Part shown: positions 47,028 through 59,485 of the stretch, in pieces | Position numbering within the stretch: the stretch's first letter is position 1 | Layout: each line of letters opens with the position of its first letter | Source: Juglans regia | Taxonomy: Eukaryota; Streptophyta; Magnoliopsida; Fagales; Juglandaceae | Assembly (NCBI RefSeq): GCF_001411555.2 | Contig: NC_049901.1 | Span: 42,710,302 to 42,774,301 of the forward strand | Direction of reading: 5' to 3' | Length of the DNA: 64,000 nt | Position numbers and translations under genes: made by a program | The notes under the pieces: model-generated | Told to the model about the DNA's origin: nothing | Seen by the model: the letters and a program-made list of their open reading frames with translations, nothing else | The model's database searches: none

Positions 47028-47233
47028 TGATAAGAAACGTAAAAGAAAATATGCTCTTGACTGTATTTTCTGTTGATTTGATTCTACATTTTTACAGAAT
47101 AATCACACTATATTTGTAAAAGTAAATGGTGCTACATATGGAATATTTTGGTCACTATGAGATGTACGGTTGTGCTTGTTATGATGCTTGATGTGAGGCT
47201 TGGTTTTTACAATTCATTTCAAAACTGTCAATA
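47028..47233 (-). repeat. 5' LTR of copia element 2
   Basis: About 206 bp; lacks 5 bp present near the middle of the other LTR. Confidence 0.88.
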
Positions 47234-47239
47234 AAACTT

Positions 47240-48571
47240 TTGATTTCTAAGAATATATCGATTAGAGAAAAAATAATGTACACGTTTGCTTAAATTTCCA
47301 AATAGATTTAAAACTTAGAAACAAGTGTTTTTAAGGAAAAATATAGTGATACATGGACTTTACTCTCAGGATATAATAAACTAGGAAAATAATAAATGTA
47401 CAATATTTTTTTACAACTTTTTATACAACTATGTTTTGAGGGTTAATTACAATTTGTTTCCTCGAACTTTTACTCAATTCATAATGTGCCCCGAAACTAA
47501 TAATTGCATCAAAGTAGACTCGTTTACTTTCAAAGCTTATTAATCCCCCATTCCGTTTACCAGCAACGTCAAATGTAACGGAAAGTATCTCCACGTGCTG
47601 CTCACATGCATAACATTCACTGCAAAGATGTAATTTTAATCTAATTTATTATCATTGACCATATAAAATATAAAATAATATATATTATTAATTAATAATA
47701 AATCATACATAAATAACTATATATAAAATTATTTGATATCTAAGTTGCAAGTAAGTATGAATAATTTATGTACACAATGAAGTAATTTGATATTCATTAA
47801 ACATATATAAAATGTATGATATTAGTAATAATTATGCAAGCAAATAACTATGAGGTCTACAAATATATCTATGACTTCGTGTCAATCAGGGGTGATACCC
47901 ACACCCCCTGGCGAGGTGCCCCTGTCCTGCGCCCCTTGCCCTCACATGTGTGGGAGGGACAATTTGGGCCCCCTAACCCTAGCACCACCCCCGGTCGGTG
48001 AGTGCCCTTTCTGGACGCCGGGGGGTGATTTTCTGCCTATGGCTCGCCCACGATGAAGAGAGAATCAGAAAACACTAAAAAATCTAAAATAATTAAAAAT
48101 CTACCAAAAATAATATCCACATGAAAATAAAAATCCTCAACAAATTGGGAGACAAAAAGAAAAAATCTAAAACTTAACAAATCTGATCAAACTCTACAAA
48201 GAACCACGACCACAAATGGTCGTGGGTCTCTTCGCAAACCTATGGCCATTCGTAGCCGTTGTTTCAACTTCCACAGCCATTTGTCCTTCAAGAAGGAGGA
48301 GAAGAAAAAGTGAGGTGAAGAGAAGGAAAAGGAGGAGGAGGAGGAAGACATGGCGACCGCCGCCGGAGACACCATGGGAGGCAGAGAGATTGAGAGATCA
48401 GTGAGAAAAGAAAGTGGGGAAAGAAAGAAAGAAACGGTGGGGGAGGGTGGGTTACTTTTAAGCTAAATCTAACTTAAGGTAAAACGATTTGTGGACGTCG
48501 TTTAATTTTTTTTTAAAAAAAGTAAAACTTAAGATAAAAAGGTTACATTTTATTAAAAAAATTATTATTTT

Positions 48572-48615
<44 letters not shown>

Positions 48616-51400
48616 CTGGCCAGACAGACGGGATAAACCTTAGGTGGGCTTGGGCCCAACCCAGGTCCCGCCCCCTGCTCTTAGTTGTGTGCGGGCATCT
48701 GCCCCTGTCTGCAAACGGGGGCCTCGTCTCAAATGGGAGATGCCTCACCGCCCAATCCTACTGCGTAGAGAGTGTTTTGAAAAAATATATATAGAAATTA
48801 TGATTGTTTTTATATGTTTCCCTTTAGCAGCGGCTAATTGGCAACTAACATACTCATGATTACTTGCAGGATTGCGCGCATTCGACCGACATGTCCCGAA
48901 TGAAAGCTAAAAAGCAAGAAAATATTGGGAAACCGGCAGGGAGTGAAAAGCAAGATTTTTTGTTTTTTGATAGAAACAAACATCTTCATTCGAGATAAAA
49001 GCAAGATGAGATTGTCAAATTTACGAAGCAGCTCGGGAGACTGTAAATAGTTACTTTGTATGTGGGAAAGGGTAGCAGCACTCGCGTAGTACTCCATTGT
49101 CATATCCAATGATTCAAAGTGGTAATTTGGTCTCTGGAACTGGGATTTTGTTGTATTTCCCAACATTTGATATCTCGCATGTTCCCCACACAATGTCTGC
49201 TGGTGTCAACAACATCAATGCCCTTTCCTTACATAAGCAGCTCTACCAGCTCATGATTTGGTCAGTGAAACCCAAAACAAGGCATATTTCTCACACATGC
49301 ACTCACTCTCTCTCTCTCTGTAATCTCTTGGATGGACAGTGAAAAAGGCAGTAAGTTGAGATCATTGGAGGAGTTTGGAAGTACTGAAAACTGAGATCAT
49401 GACTGAAGTGGGAAGCATGCACGGGCAGGCAAATAAAAGAATCTAGCTAATTAAAGGGAAGAAGTATGAGACATATAGGGTAAGAAAAATGGACATTTGG
49501 GGCCAGAACATGACCTGCCAAAGTGCATGTTTTCAGTAAAAGGTAAATGGGGTATGGGTAAAAAGAAAGCTAGTCAGCGCACGGCATCATCCTTGCGCAT
49601 TCATGCTGTTGCTCATTTCCTTTTCCTGTTTTCATTCCTCCAACCTCTCTGCTCTCTTTTCTGCATTGCTTTTTCCACCCTCTCTCTCTCTCGTTGTTTT
49701 ACAAACGAATATTGCAAGTGACTTGGGCTGGTCCCAGCTCTCTGTTCAGATGGCTTTTATATTGGGCTTGCTAACTTGCATTGTAGCATACAAAGTTTTC
49801 ATGACCTGGACCTGTCTTGGGTTATATTAGGGCTAGTTTATTATTTATTATTTTATTATTATTATTAATTATTTTTTTTTATTATTACTGTTCATAAAAT
49901 ATCTAACATCACTACGAAACCTTATTCCTTTGAGACTACACAAACCCCCACCACAAAACAAAGAAAAATAATAAAATCATTTATGGGTTCGGATACCAAA
50001 GCAAAAAGTATACGGGTCGTTAAAGAAAGAACACAAAAATATGGGTCTTTTGGCCTGAGTAAGAAAAAGTTAGATGTTTTTGCCTTTAAAGATCATGAAG
50101 TTCTTCGAAGCACTGACTAGAAAAGGAGATCATCCATCTCAGGTCAACTACGAAATTGAGCAAGGAGAAAACCATTATAGATCTCTCTCTCTCTCTCTCT
50201 CTCCAGGTGTGTTGAATCTTGTAGGCCGACACAGCAGGTCAGAGGAGCAGGTCTATTCAAAATGTTTGACTGGATTGCCGTCTTTCTTTAACTTTTGAAT
50301 ATAGATTTCAAACTGAAACATATTTATAATTGTCAGCCTTATCTCCTTTCCCTGTTTATGAAGCCGATCGAAATAAGATACTTTAAGCAACGGCCTCCTG
50401 TCATTGCCAAGAAAGATAGAGCAAAAATTAAGAAACTTAATTTAGTCACAAGACTTGAGTACTAATTGGGGTATATATCAAATCGATCTTTGAATTGAAG
50501 CATCTCATCAAACTCAAGTTCTTGTTTAATTGGTACAAGAATCCCCCCCATTTAATTAGTTGCCGAGAAACTGACTAGTGAGGAAGAAAAGTCCATTCAC
50601 AATGATTATTTTAAGCTTTAAAATAGCAGCATTAATCAAGTAGGCAGAGCATGCATTAATTAAGAATATTAATAGACATTATCTTAATTATATATAAAAA
50701 AATGATAATTATAATCGTAAGTATGCAATCGTAATGTAATTATTTTAAAAATAATAAATAAATACGAAATCTATGTGATAAGAAATTAATTTTTTAATTA
50801 TAAATTTTATTTTTTTTAAAATGATTATACGATATTTACGAACTCCATATCTATATATAATATTACTCTTATATATATATATATATATATTATATAAATG
50901 CACCCAGCTAGAAGCTAAGACAAACACATTCGTTAACAAAGGAAACAAATTAGGAATTAGCTAGATAGCTAGCTAGGTGCAGCTGGTTCATACATGATCA
51001 TCAAATATTGACAAAACGTAAAGTAGAAGACAGAATGATTTGGTAGAGATAAAAATGAAGTTGTTGCATGGAGGAGCACACTCGCGTTAATGTTTTCGTC
51101 CTGGTCTGATGTTGTAGCCATTGTCCACTTGTTTATATCTTTTTCTTCCTAAAATTTTCTTGCGGACTAAGTCAAACCCAACATCTAATTATACCTCGAA
51201 CCAACTCCTCATATAATGAAGCAAAGAATTCACTAACTAGTAAAATACTTGAAGACAAAAACTCACCCCACTGGTAATAAAATAGAACTTAAATCAACGA
51301 TCGAATGAATTATGTCAACTCAGCACGTTGGACCTCTTTGTCGTCCCGCGTGAGATATGGGGATCCATCAATTTCTATCTATCTATCTGAATATTATTCT

Positions 51401-51437
<37 letters not shown>

Positions 51438-52500
51438 CATGTTACAACGTCATTTTGTTCTTTATTTTTTGGGTATTTTCGATAAAAATTGAAAGTTTGT
51501 TATTTTATAAGGTGGGAATGGGTAGGATGTTTTGTCTAATAAGACGTGTACTAATAAGGACCAAATCCACATGTAACTTTAAGAGCATTTGTTCTTCGAC
51601 CCTAGCTAGTGGCCAGATGGCACGTTATTCACATATATAAGGCCGGATGGTTTTTCTTTTGATTTATTTATTTATTTATTTTCTTTTCTGTTCAGAAAAA
51701 TGATGAGAAGTGGGAGATAGTACTCATGAGTTGGCTAAAGATGACAACCCCAGCTTATAATAGCTGTAATCAAGCTTGCATGCCAGTACTGATCCATTTT
51801 AAAGATTAGATATGAACTTAATTCGATTCTATGCAAAAGAAAGACATTAATTTCATGCCCATATATATATATATATAGCTGTTTAATTAATTATTATGAT
51901 GTAAATGATCTGCTTGTGTGTTATGTGTGTGACATCGATATTGAGATTAATTAATTAAGAAAAGATTTGCTTTTTTTGGTCTCGAAAGAATACAACAAAG
52001 CAATCCAAATAAGTACTAATAATTAACGATCGAATCTTCTCTTTGCCTTTTTGTGTTTTCCTTTTCTTTTCTTTTCTTTTCAGATAAGCTAGCTAGCGAT
52101 AATAAATTATAATATTAAATAATTCAAATTAATTTATACGTGCGTACGATATATCTAGGTAGCTGGTCAAAACCCACTTAACCCCCCTTTTAATTTTTTC
52201 TTTACTCTTACAAATAGGAATTAAATTCAGAGTATTATATAATAAGCCCTTTTAAAAGATTATAAGGACCATCAAGTCTATCTACATATAATATACACAA
52301 TTAAAAATGAAAATCTAACGCTATATATTATATGTTACGTACGACACATGATCAAACATCAATACTTCGTTGCCGCACATTTATGATCTAGCTAGGATTC
52401 ATGCATATATATAATATAACATATTAAGAAATTAAATTCATTTGATGATTCACTTGGTGCGAGAAGCTAGCTAGCGCACAACCAATAAATTAATTCAACG
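47240..52500. other. Gene-poor interval
   Basis: No gene is supported. There are two GC-rich islands at 47890-48060 and 48615-48765 of unknown origin (perhaps pieces of a non-autonomous element), a GA/AGG-rich stretch at 48285-48440, (TA)n at 48578-48604, (CT)n at 50180-50202 and TA runs at 50870-50890 and 51405-51433. Open frames of 60-120 codons are AT- or GA-rich without domains. Confidence 0.45.
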
Positions 52501-52511
52501 TACACATTATA

Positions 52512-52642
52512 CACTACAGAAAAAAAAAAAAAAATTTGTGATTAATTTATTACAACTAAAAAATTATTTATAATCAATTTTAATGATAAATAATCATTTC
52601 GTTAGAATTAATTATTCATAAATAAACAGTTTTCTTACAGTG
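52512..52642. mobile_element. CACTA-type MITE, copy 4
   Basis: 131 bp, CACTACAGAAAA...TTTTCTTACAGTG, with ATA on both sides (3-bp duplication). The interior contains CGTTAGAATTAA as in copy 1. Confidence 0.85.
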
Positions 52643-52649
52643 ATATATA

Positions 52650-54085
52650 ATATAGGCAATACTGATCAGAGTACGTACTACAATAAATTAAGGACATTTC
52701 ATGGTCACGGATCGTAGAATTCTAAACATTTCGATCATGCAATAAAAGGCTAGCTAGTACTGCACTACGCAATGTATGAACTGATGAAGAAATGGCAAAA
52801 CTAGCTAGGGCAAGATCAAGCTGCTACCTAGCTCAAGTGCAATTAATTTCAGATAGTGTTTTTTTTTTTCTTTTTCTATTTTTCGATTTGATTTTTAAGC
52901 GGATGATCAGTTGTTAGCTTCCTGCATATTTTCTGATCTCTTAGCATATAATCAGTAAGAAGCAAAATGCAACATCGATGAATATCAGCAACGGACACGA
53001 TTATGATTTGTGTACGTACGATGTTGACTGTGATGACATAAACATGATGTACATGTTTCCACTAATTAATCATGGTTTTAGAAGGTATACTAAGGACAAG
53101 TATAAGCTACAAGATGCAGTACTACTGTTGTTTGCTTTTCCTTTTTGTTGTGTGTATCGTGCAGGAAGGTTCCTACATCTTTCCGATGATGATGAGAATG
53201 TGATAGGCATGTAAGCTCTACCTGCAGGCTACAACGTCAATTATAGTGATTATCTGGAACTAATTTTTGTTCCACGCTTGCCATCAGCAGTGCATTTAAC
53301 AAGACTTCAGGCCTCCTCTAACTCACTGCCTTATGCCATCACCCTTGTCGTGACCCTGTGGGCATCGTCAATGAGTAAAACTTTTACTATTTTGATCTGT
53401 AGACATTTTTGTTTTTGTTTTTGGATAGTCGACATAATATATTTCAGTTAATTATGATATTGCTTAACTATTTTGGATTTCTTTTGTTCATGATCTTGAT
53501 CAAAATTTCCTTTGACTGCTTTGTAATTATGAACACTAACTACTTGTGCGAAGAACTAATTATTGTGAAGGACTTACGGTACGTAAGAGCGAAGGTGGAA
53601 GCTAGAAGAATGCTTTAGATTATTTTGATATTATAAAATACATAATTTCCTGAAGTACTCCATACGCCAAGGTCTACTAGCTACTCGACATGCACACTGT
53701 ATCTAGTGGTAGTAGAACTACTCGATCGACATCATGACCAATATATAGGTAGATAAACATATGTAAGGTTTTGTATAATGTATTATATGCATGTATGTGT
53801 CTCAATATACATACATACATATACCTAGAGAGAGAGAGAGAGAGAGAGAGATGACAAAGCGAAGACCGGGCTAAGGATGAAAGCTACCAGAGCTCTATGA
53901 GGAGGAAAAAAAAAAACACTCTGATAAAGGAGAATCCACGGCCGGCTAAGCGAATGACTCTCTCAGCAAACTTCTAGGACTTTTCCCCCCAGCTCACCAC
54001 ACCTGCGCGCGTACTCAATTCTCATAGGTAATGCCTATGTCCTTTCTTTGTCTCTTGTCTCACACCCCTCCCTCCTCTTCTCTTG
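52650..54085. other. Gene-free sequence upstream of the TAC1-like gene
   Basis: A 78-codon frame at 52978-53214 has an ATG but no recognisable domain. (GA)n lies at 53826-53850. Confidence 0.45.
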
Positions 54086-54090
54086 ATCTC

Positions 54091-54098
54091 TATAAGAC
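54091..54098 (+). promoter_or_regulatory. TATA-like site of the TAC1-like gene
   Basis: TATAAGAC is 116 bp before the start codon and follows a CT-rich tract, a usual plant core-promoter arrangement. Tentative. Confidence 0.4.
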
Positions 54099-54206
54099 CC
54101 TCTTTCCTTCCCATATTTTTTTCGATAAGTAGTACTACTTTCTTTTTCCCATCTTATTCTCTAGAAACAACTGATTCTTTTGCCAGAATCTTCGAGTTTT
54201 TTCACC

Positions 54207-54755
54207 ATGGAAATCAACTACCACCATGAAGTTTCGAAGAGCTCAAGTGAAGAAAGCGATCGATCAGAGCAAAATGACGAGATGGGCACTGGCCGATCCT
54301 ACGAGTGCGTGTTCTGCAAGAGAGGCTTCACTACTGCGCAAGCCTTGGGTGGACACATGAATATCCATAGGAAGGATAGAGGCAAGACAAGGCCTACTTC
54401 AGCACCTTCAGTATCAAGCAGAGCCGATGAGAACTATGTGAATCTTAAATCATACCTACCATTTCAAAGCTACCCATCATATTACCCCAAAGCTCCTGAG
54501 ATGTCTGTAAATTATCAGATACCTTTTCAAGCATCGACATGGGATCTGAGACCCACACATACATATCGCAGCGATGAGTTGTCTGGACAATATCCACAAC
54601 GTCTGAATCTATTTGAAGGAGATTGGCAAAGAAGTCTAAACATGCCGGTTCATCCCACGCATGTAGATCATACTGAGCATGGGGAAAAGAGAGAACACGG
54701 CAGTACTGAAGAAGATGAATTGGACTTGGAACTTCGACTTGGTCATTATCCATAG
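54207..54755 (+). CDS. TAC1-like C2H2 zinc-finger protein with EAR motif
   Basis: 182 residues, no intron; ATG at 54207 in CACCATGG context. A single C2H2 finger (C34, C37, H50, H54) with QALGGH at 45-50 is preceded by [12 protein letters not shown] and followed by basic RKDRGKTR. This pattern ([21 protein letters not shown]) is closest to the TELOMERASE ACTIVATOR1/ZFP11 subgroup known from Arabidopsis. The middle is rich in Tyr, Pro and Ser. The C-terminus carries an acidic patch and an EAR motif, DLELRLG (173-179), three residues from the end, so it is a probable transcriptional repressor. Its finger is too different from that of the 39.85-kb gene to be a local recent duplicate. The function in telomerase control known for TAC1 should not be assumed. 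Confidence 0.9.
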   Translation: MEINYHHEVSKSSSEESDRSEQNDEMGTGRSYECVFCKRGFTTAQALGGHMNIHRKDRGKTRPTSAPSVSSRADENYVNLKSYLPFQSYPSYYPKAPEMSVNYQIPFQASTWDLRPTHTYRSDELSGQYPQRLNLFEGDWQRSLNMPVHPTHVDHTEHGEKREHGSTEEDELDLELRLGHYP

Positions 54756-54759
54756 TATT

Positions 54760-57326
54760 TTCTGAGTTTTAAAAGAGCTTTTATCATGGAGTAATAACAT
54801 GTTTTTTCGTACAGCTCCCGCATATATATCTTTGCATATTTCAAACTATCGTTTTTTCATCCATCCAAAAAAGAGGGAGAAAGTTATAAATGGTATCTCC
54901 CCTGTGTTAGTATGTGATTCAATTCGAGGCTTACCTTCTTGGGCAGTGGGCTCCCTTTTCAAGGCATGCGAGAAAAATTGTTTCCAGCTGGATTTCATAT
55001 GGAAGAGGAAGACGAAAAATCATACAAGTAATAGCTGGATACCCAAGGAAGGTACTATTTTTCCTCTCGATCATGTAAAGCCCTAAATTGATTTAGGGTT
55101 CTATGTTCTTATATATATATATATATATACAAGTGTTCATCAGCTACCTAGCTCATCACTTTTCCTATGCTTTGATCTTTTTCCTTCTTTCCTAGTGCAA
55201 GTTTTTGTCGGTCAACCTATATAAACCTGTCTTTAGTTTCCTGCATGTCTAAATGAATTGAAACCGATCGATCTCGTGATGCCAGAACATATTACAATTG
55301 CTAGATCAGTGCTGCTGTTTCCATTTTCAGCAAGAAATATAGAGCTTGCATCTGGGATCGATGCATGATGCAATTAAAGCAATTTAATTAATGGATGTGA
55401 AAATTTGAACCAGTACTGTTCGTTCAAGTTCCGTGCATGAGCATCAACACATAATAACAAACATTCTATTCAAATGAGTTGGAGTAACTCCAAATTTCCA
55501 ATCCAGTTTGGAGGATTTTTTTTTTTTTTTTCCAAAAAGAGTTCCTTTTTAAATCATTGCATTATGTCGTCGTTTTGAATGTATTACCACAATTGATATC
55601 ATATCGGATCATGATCGACCCACTAAAGCAATTATATATATATAGAGAGAGAGAGAGAGAGGCAATTGATCGTCATGGTCACAATGCTTTGTTTAGAAGA
55701 ATCTACATGATCTTATATATGTGTGTGAATGCATATACTTGTGGACATTCTTGGGTGGGACGTTCGCAAATTATAGTTTGATTTTAGTTATAAGTAGTAC
55801 TTTATTTCCGATATAACTACAAATTAATTATAAATGATCTAGTGACAGGATTATGACTAATAAATTGTCTTTCTATTGACGCCTAATTAAAAACATGATT
55901 GTGTGTGCGTGTACATATATCATTAGTTTTCCTTGAAAAGTCTTTTTTAAGGTGTCTAGCATGCATGCAGATCACTAGCATGAGTAGTACTAGCCGCTGT
56001 TTCAGTACATAGGATGTTCAAACGGGGAGCAAAAATGTTTGACTATACTCAAAAAAAAAAAAAAACTTTCTGTATTCGGTGTAACCTCTTTCTGAATAAG
56101 TAGTACTATATATGCATGCAATACACGAACTTCGTTTGAATGCATTGTTGAAAGATAATTTTTTAGAGAAAGAATGAACCTTTCAGTCAATATTGTACGT
56201 AAATTAATGTAGTCAAACCGAGGAAATTGAAAAGACACTCTCACTGGTGTCAAGAGCAGGCAGCATGTCTCATGGGATACACCCGATGGACATGATTAAT
56301 TACCTTGATGAATCTTGTGACTTAATTGAAAGCTAGCAATCCCATTGAAAGGCATGCATGCAGCTGGAAGTTGTAGTTATAACTTCCCCGGCCTGATCAA
56401 CAATTAATGGCCGGTACGAAACGACAAATTTATAAGTATTGTTTCTTAATTATTTTGCACAAAATGTGTTAGGGAACCAAAAGTTCAATATTTGAGATTC
56501 ATGAATATCGTTTGCATGCGTCCATTATACCATATACATATAGTGGATAGGGCAGACAACAATTAAGGACATTGTTATCTATACATGTAGCTAGTTTTTA
56601 TTTGAAACATAAAATTAAATTGGGTGCTGCATGGACTAGATTCTATTTCTGACTGGGAATTAAGTTTTGATGAAAACTAATTGCAAAGTATCGAGTTTTA
56701 TGTACTTGAAATGATCTATATAATAACTAGAAATTTCAAGCTATATTGATGTCCGAACTCCTGATGATCTAGTGTCATATATATAAATATATATATATAT
56801 ATAAGGGGTATCTGATTTTGTTGATTTGACTAGTTGATGATCTCTTCCTTGGGAACATTTCCATTATGGACTGACTGGAAATAGAACGATGGTTTAGTTT
56901 ATTTCCTTTATTTAAACCTACGTGTTCATCCTTTTTTTGTTCTTCTTTTCAACTTCAATTTTCTTTGGACAATGCTACTATGACCCAAAAAATAGACCGA
57001 GAGATTAGACCGAATAGTGTAAATCTATTTTATTTTTATTTTTTTTTCAACCTTTTTTTATGCATCTAATTTAAATATTTTTAAAAAATTAAAAAAATAT
57101 CAATTCACTAATAATTACTTCCTTAATTATTAAATAAAAATAAAAAATACAATCGGTCAAGATAATTCGTCCATTTGGTTCAAGAAGCATTTTCCTTGCT
57201 GAAGGCAGGATCATTATTGCAGGTGGCTTGGATCTTTTTTTTTTTTTTTTTTTTCCTGTTGAAGGCAGATCGCTATTAGATAATGCCTATTCCTACTAGC
57301 TAGAAGCTCGTGGGTTTGAATTGTTT

Positions 57327-57368
<42 letters not shown>

Positions 57369-58835
57369 GCTAAAAGGTCTCTCATTTTTCGATGAAATCG
57401 TAATATTGGAGCAGAGATAAATTATATAATCATATGCGGGAATGGTATGCATGCATGGGAAGCAGGAATAATTTCTTGTCGAGCTGATCATGAAATTGGC
57501 TTCAATGAGAGATTTCTGTCTTGTTTGGATTGAAAGAAACACTACTCGCATTCATAAAGCAACAGCTGCAAAATTGAAAACTGATCATGACAGCATATGA
57601 TCATGATCAAGGACAATGTTGTAGATATCCGGTTCTGGATTACGTACGGCCTCAATCAGAATAAATACAACTTGCTCTTAAATTCATAATATTCTCGGCC
57701 TCAATCAGATGAAGACGCTATATATTTATAATTTTATAGGACCCAATCAATATATATAAGGTGGTTTTAGCTGCATCGTTTTGATTGTGAGAATTCTTAA
57801 CTCGATCAGTTAATTAAGGGCGGCTACTTAATTTTATCATGTTTTTGCTCTTTGTACTTGAAATTGTATTATTATAATTAAGTAAAATCCAATTTTTTTT
57901 TTTTTTTTAGAACATGATGAGTTGGCCTTGATTAATAGGCCAACTGTGCTATATATATTGTCTTTTTAGCTAGCTCTAAGATTCGATCCATATTGATCAT
58001 GCATGATCTGAAAAAACAGTATCATGGCGGCCAGGCCGGGGGCCGTAAATACATATAAGTTGGCCACTTTTATCGTCAAGGGCGCCCATGTGCATCTAAA
58101 TAAATCATTGCGCTTGTTGCACACAAATTATAAGCAGTTGCATGTAAAGCCGACCACAGTTAAGTTTGTCGAGTACTACTGTCTCAATCAAAAGTGAGAG
58201 TCAATTAATGAAATTTAACAAAGGACGTCGTTGATCATCTAATATTCCGATCGAGTGGATCGATAGATGCATATATATATATATATATAGATATGAGAGG
58301 TACGTACCGATCGGGAGCCATATCCACTGATTTAGTCAGTGGAAGGAAGGTGTACGTACTACGTACGCGGCAAATGAATGAACACGTACTGCCCGCCTGG
58401 GATTGAGCTAATTAAGTAGTACTACGTACTGAAGCTAATTAATCTCTCTGAATCAATTAATTAGTCAATCCCAGTAGTAATTATGATTTTCCGTTGGTTT
58501 TTGTGGACTCTAGGATTTGCTTTCGAACGAAGCACCACATGATTGCAAAACGAGTGATATATAGTTTGAATATGTCAAGCAATAAGAAAAACTCTGCAGG
58601 CCGCCATATATATAAGATCAATATCATGTGTTTTGTCTTTGACTTGCTAGCTGCCGAAAACATTTACCATGCCATGTGGACTTGCTCGATCCTCAAGCAA
58701 TTAGACTAATATATTAATTAATGTCAGCTGGATCAGAACTTAACCTTGGACTCCTTCTCTTATATGCATTTCTTTAATCAACATGAGGAAGATTTTGCAT
58801 CAGCATCAATTCTAAAAATAATAGTTAAGAACCAA
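54760..58835. other. Gene-free sequence between TAC1-like gene and tRNA
   Basis: AT-rich with TA runs (55110-55130; 57328-57367; 58270-58290), (GA)n at 55644-55662 and a MITE-like AT-rich fragment near 56975-57160 whose left end resembles the MULE-type MITE (ACAATGCTAC). No gene supported. Confidence 0.45.
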
Positions 58836-58843
58836 CCTCAAAA

Positions 58844-58914
58844 GCACCAGTGGTCTAGTGGTAGAATAGTACCCTGCCACGGTACAGACCCGGGTTCGAT
58901 TCCCGGCTGGTGCA
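58844..58914 (+). tRNA. tRNA-Gly (anticodon GCC)
   Basis: 71-nt cloverleaf: acceptor stem GCACCAG/CTGGTGC, discriminator A, D-arm with GGTCTAGTGGTAGAAT, anticodon stem GTACC/GGTAC around loop CTGCCAC (anticodon 58876-58878), T-arm CCGGGTTCGATTCCCGG. Both internal Pol III promoter boxes are intact. No intron. Confidence 0.98.
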
Positions 58915-58917
58915 GGA

Positions 58918-58922
58918 TTTTT
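58918..58922 (+). terminator. Pol III terminator of tRNA-Gly
   Basis: TTTTT three bases after the tRNA 3' end. Confidence 0.85.
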
Positions 58923-59327
58923 CTAGAACAATAATATCTAAAACTTTTGTGCCCCAAAAGTCCATGGTTTTTAGTTTTACTCCATTATTAATTTATTTAT
59001 ACACATGCCATAAGCACTACTCGAGGCATAAATGGCTCTACCTCTACCAATTGGGGACCCATGTCAGAAGAAAACACCAAAAAGCAAATGAGAATTTCCC
59101 GTCATTTCCGCGTACCCATTTTTTTGTCTCTTCTTCCAATATATTTTACATCATTTTGGAGCGTTTACAGATATGGCCTTCCTTCAACTTGTCCCACTTT
59201 TGTGACTTTGGCGTCAATTTCTTTCCACTAAAAACTCTCGTCTAAAAGCCAAGTCAATGCCAGGTTTACCACGTCTATGGAAGGTTTTAACAGACTTTAG
59301 TGGGTCGCACCAAGAATGTATGGAAAC

Positions 59328-59477
59328 TGTAAAGAATAGAGAAGGAAATGAAAACAGGGATGGGAAAATATAATTTGTATTCTATGTTTAAAAGTATTAC
59401 AGAATGTGGCCTTATATACACTTTAATAAAGGCATGAAAAGTAGTTATATGGTTAAAAATGTATTTTAACTCTAATA
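59328..59477 (-). repeat. 3' LTR of copia element 3
   Basis: 150 bp; the minus-strand GAGGAGGGTG next to it (59478-59487) is the polypurine tract. Confidence 0.93.
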
Positions 59478-59485
59478 CACCCTCC

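Larger units (their letters stand above)
43561..47233 (-). mobile_element. Ty1/copia element 2, old and internally deleted
   Basis: Direct LTRs of about 211 and 206 bp enclose gag and pol remnants on the minus strand. AAACT at 43556-43560 and 47234-47238 is a 5-bp target duplication if the LTR is taken as TATTGACAG...TATCA (minus strand), giving non-canonical TA...CA ends. The LTRs differ at roughly 18 positions plus one 5-bp indel (about 9%), so it is clearly older than the other two copia elements. The internal region is about 1.3 kb shorter than that of element 1. Confidence 0.9.

Noticed and set aside
49497..49830. Frames of 74-75 codons with hydrophobic stretches
   Set aside because: Hydrophobicity comes from CT-rich sequence; no consistent start or homology.
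52978..53618. Frames of 78 and 69 codons upstream of the TAC1-like gene
   Set aside because: No recognisable domain and AT-rich composition; not enough to call a gene.
57163..57330. Possible SINE near a GTGGGTTTGAAT word
   Set aside because: Only a weak B-box-like match; no A box, tail or target duplication found.
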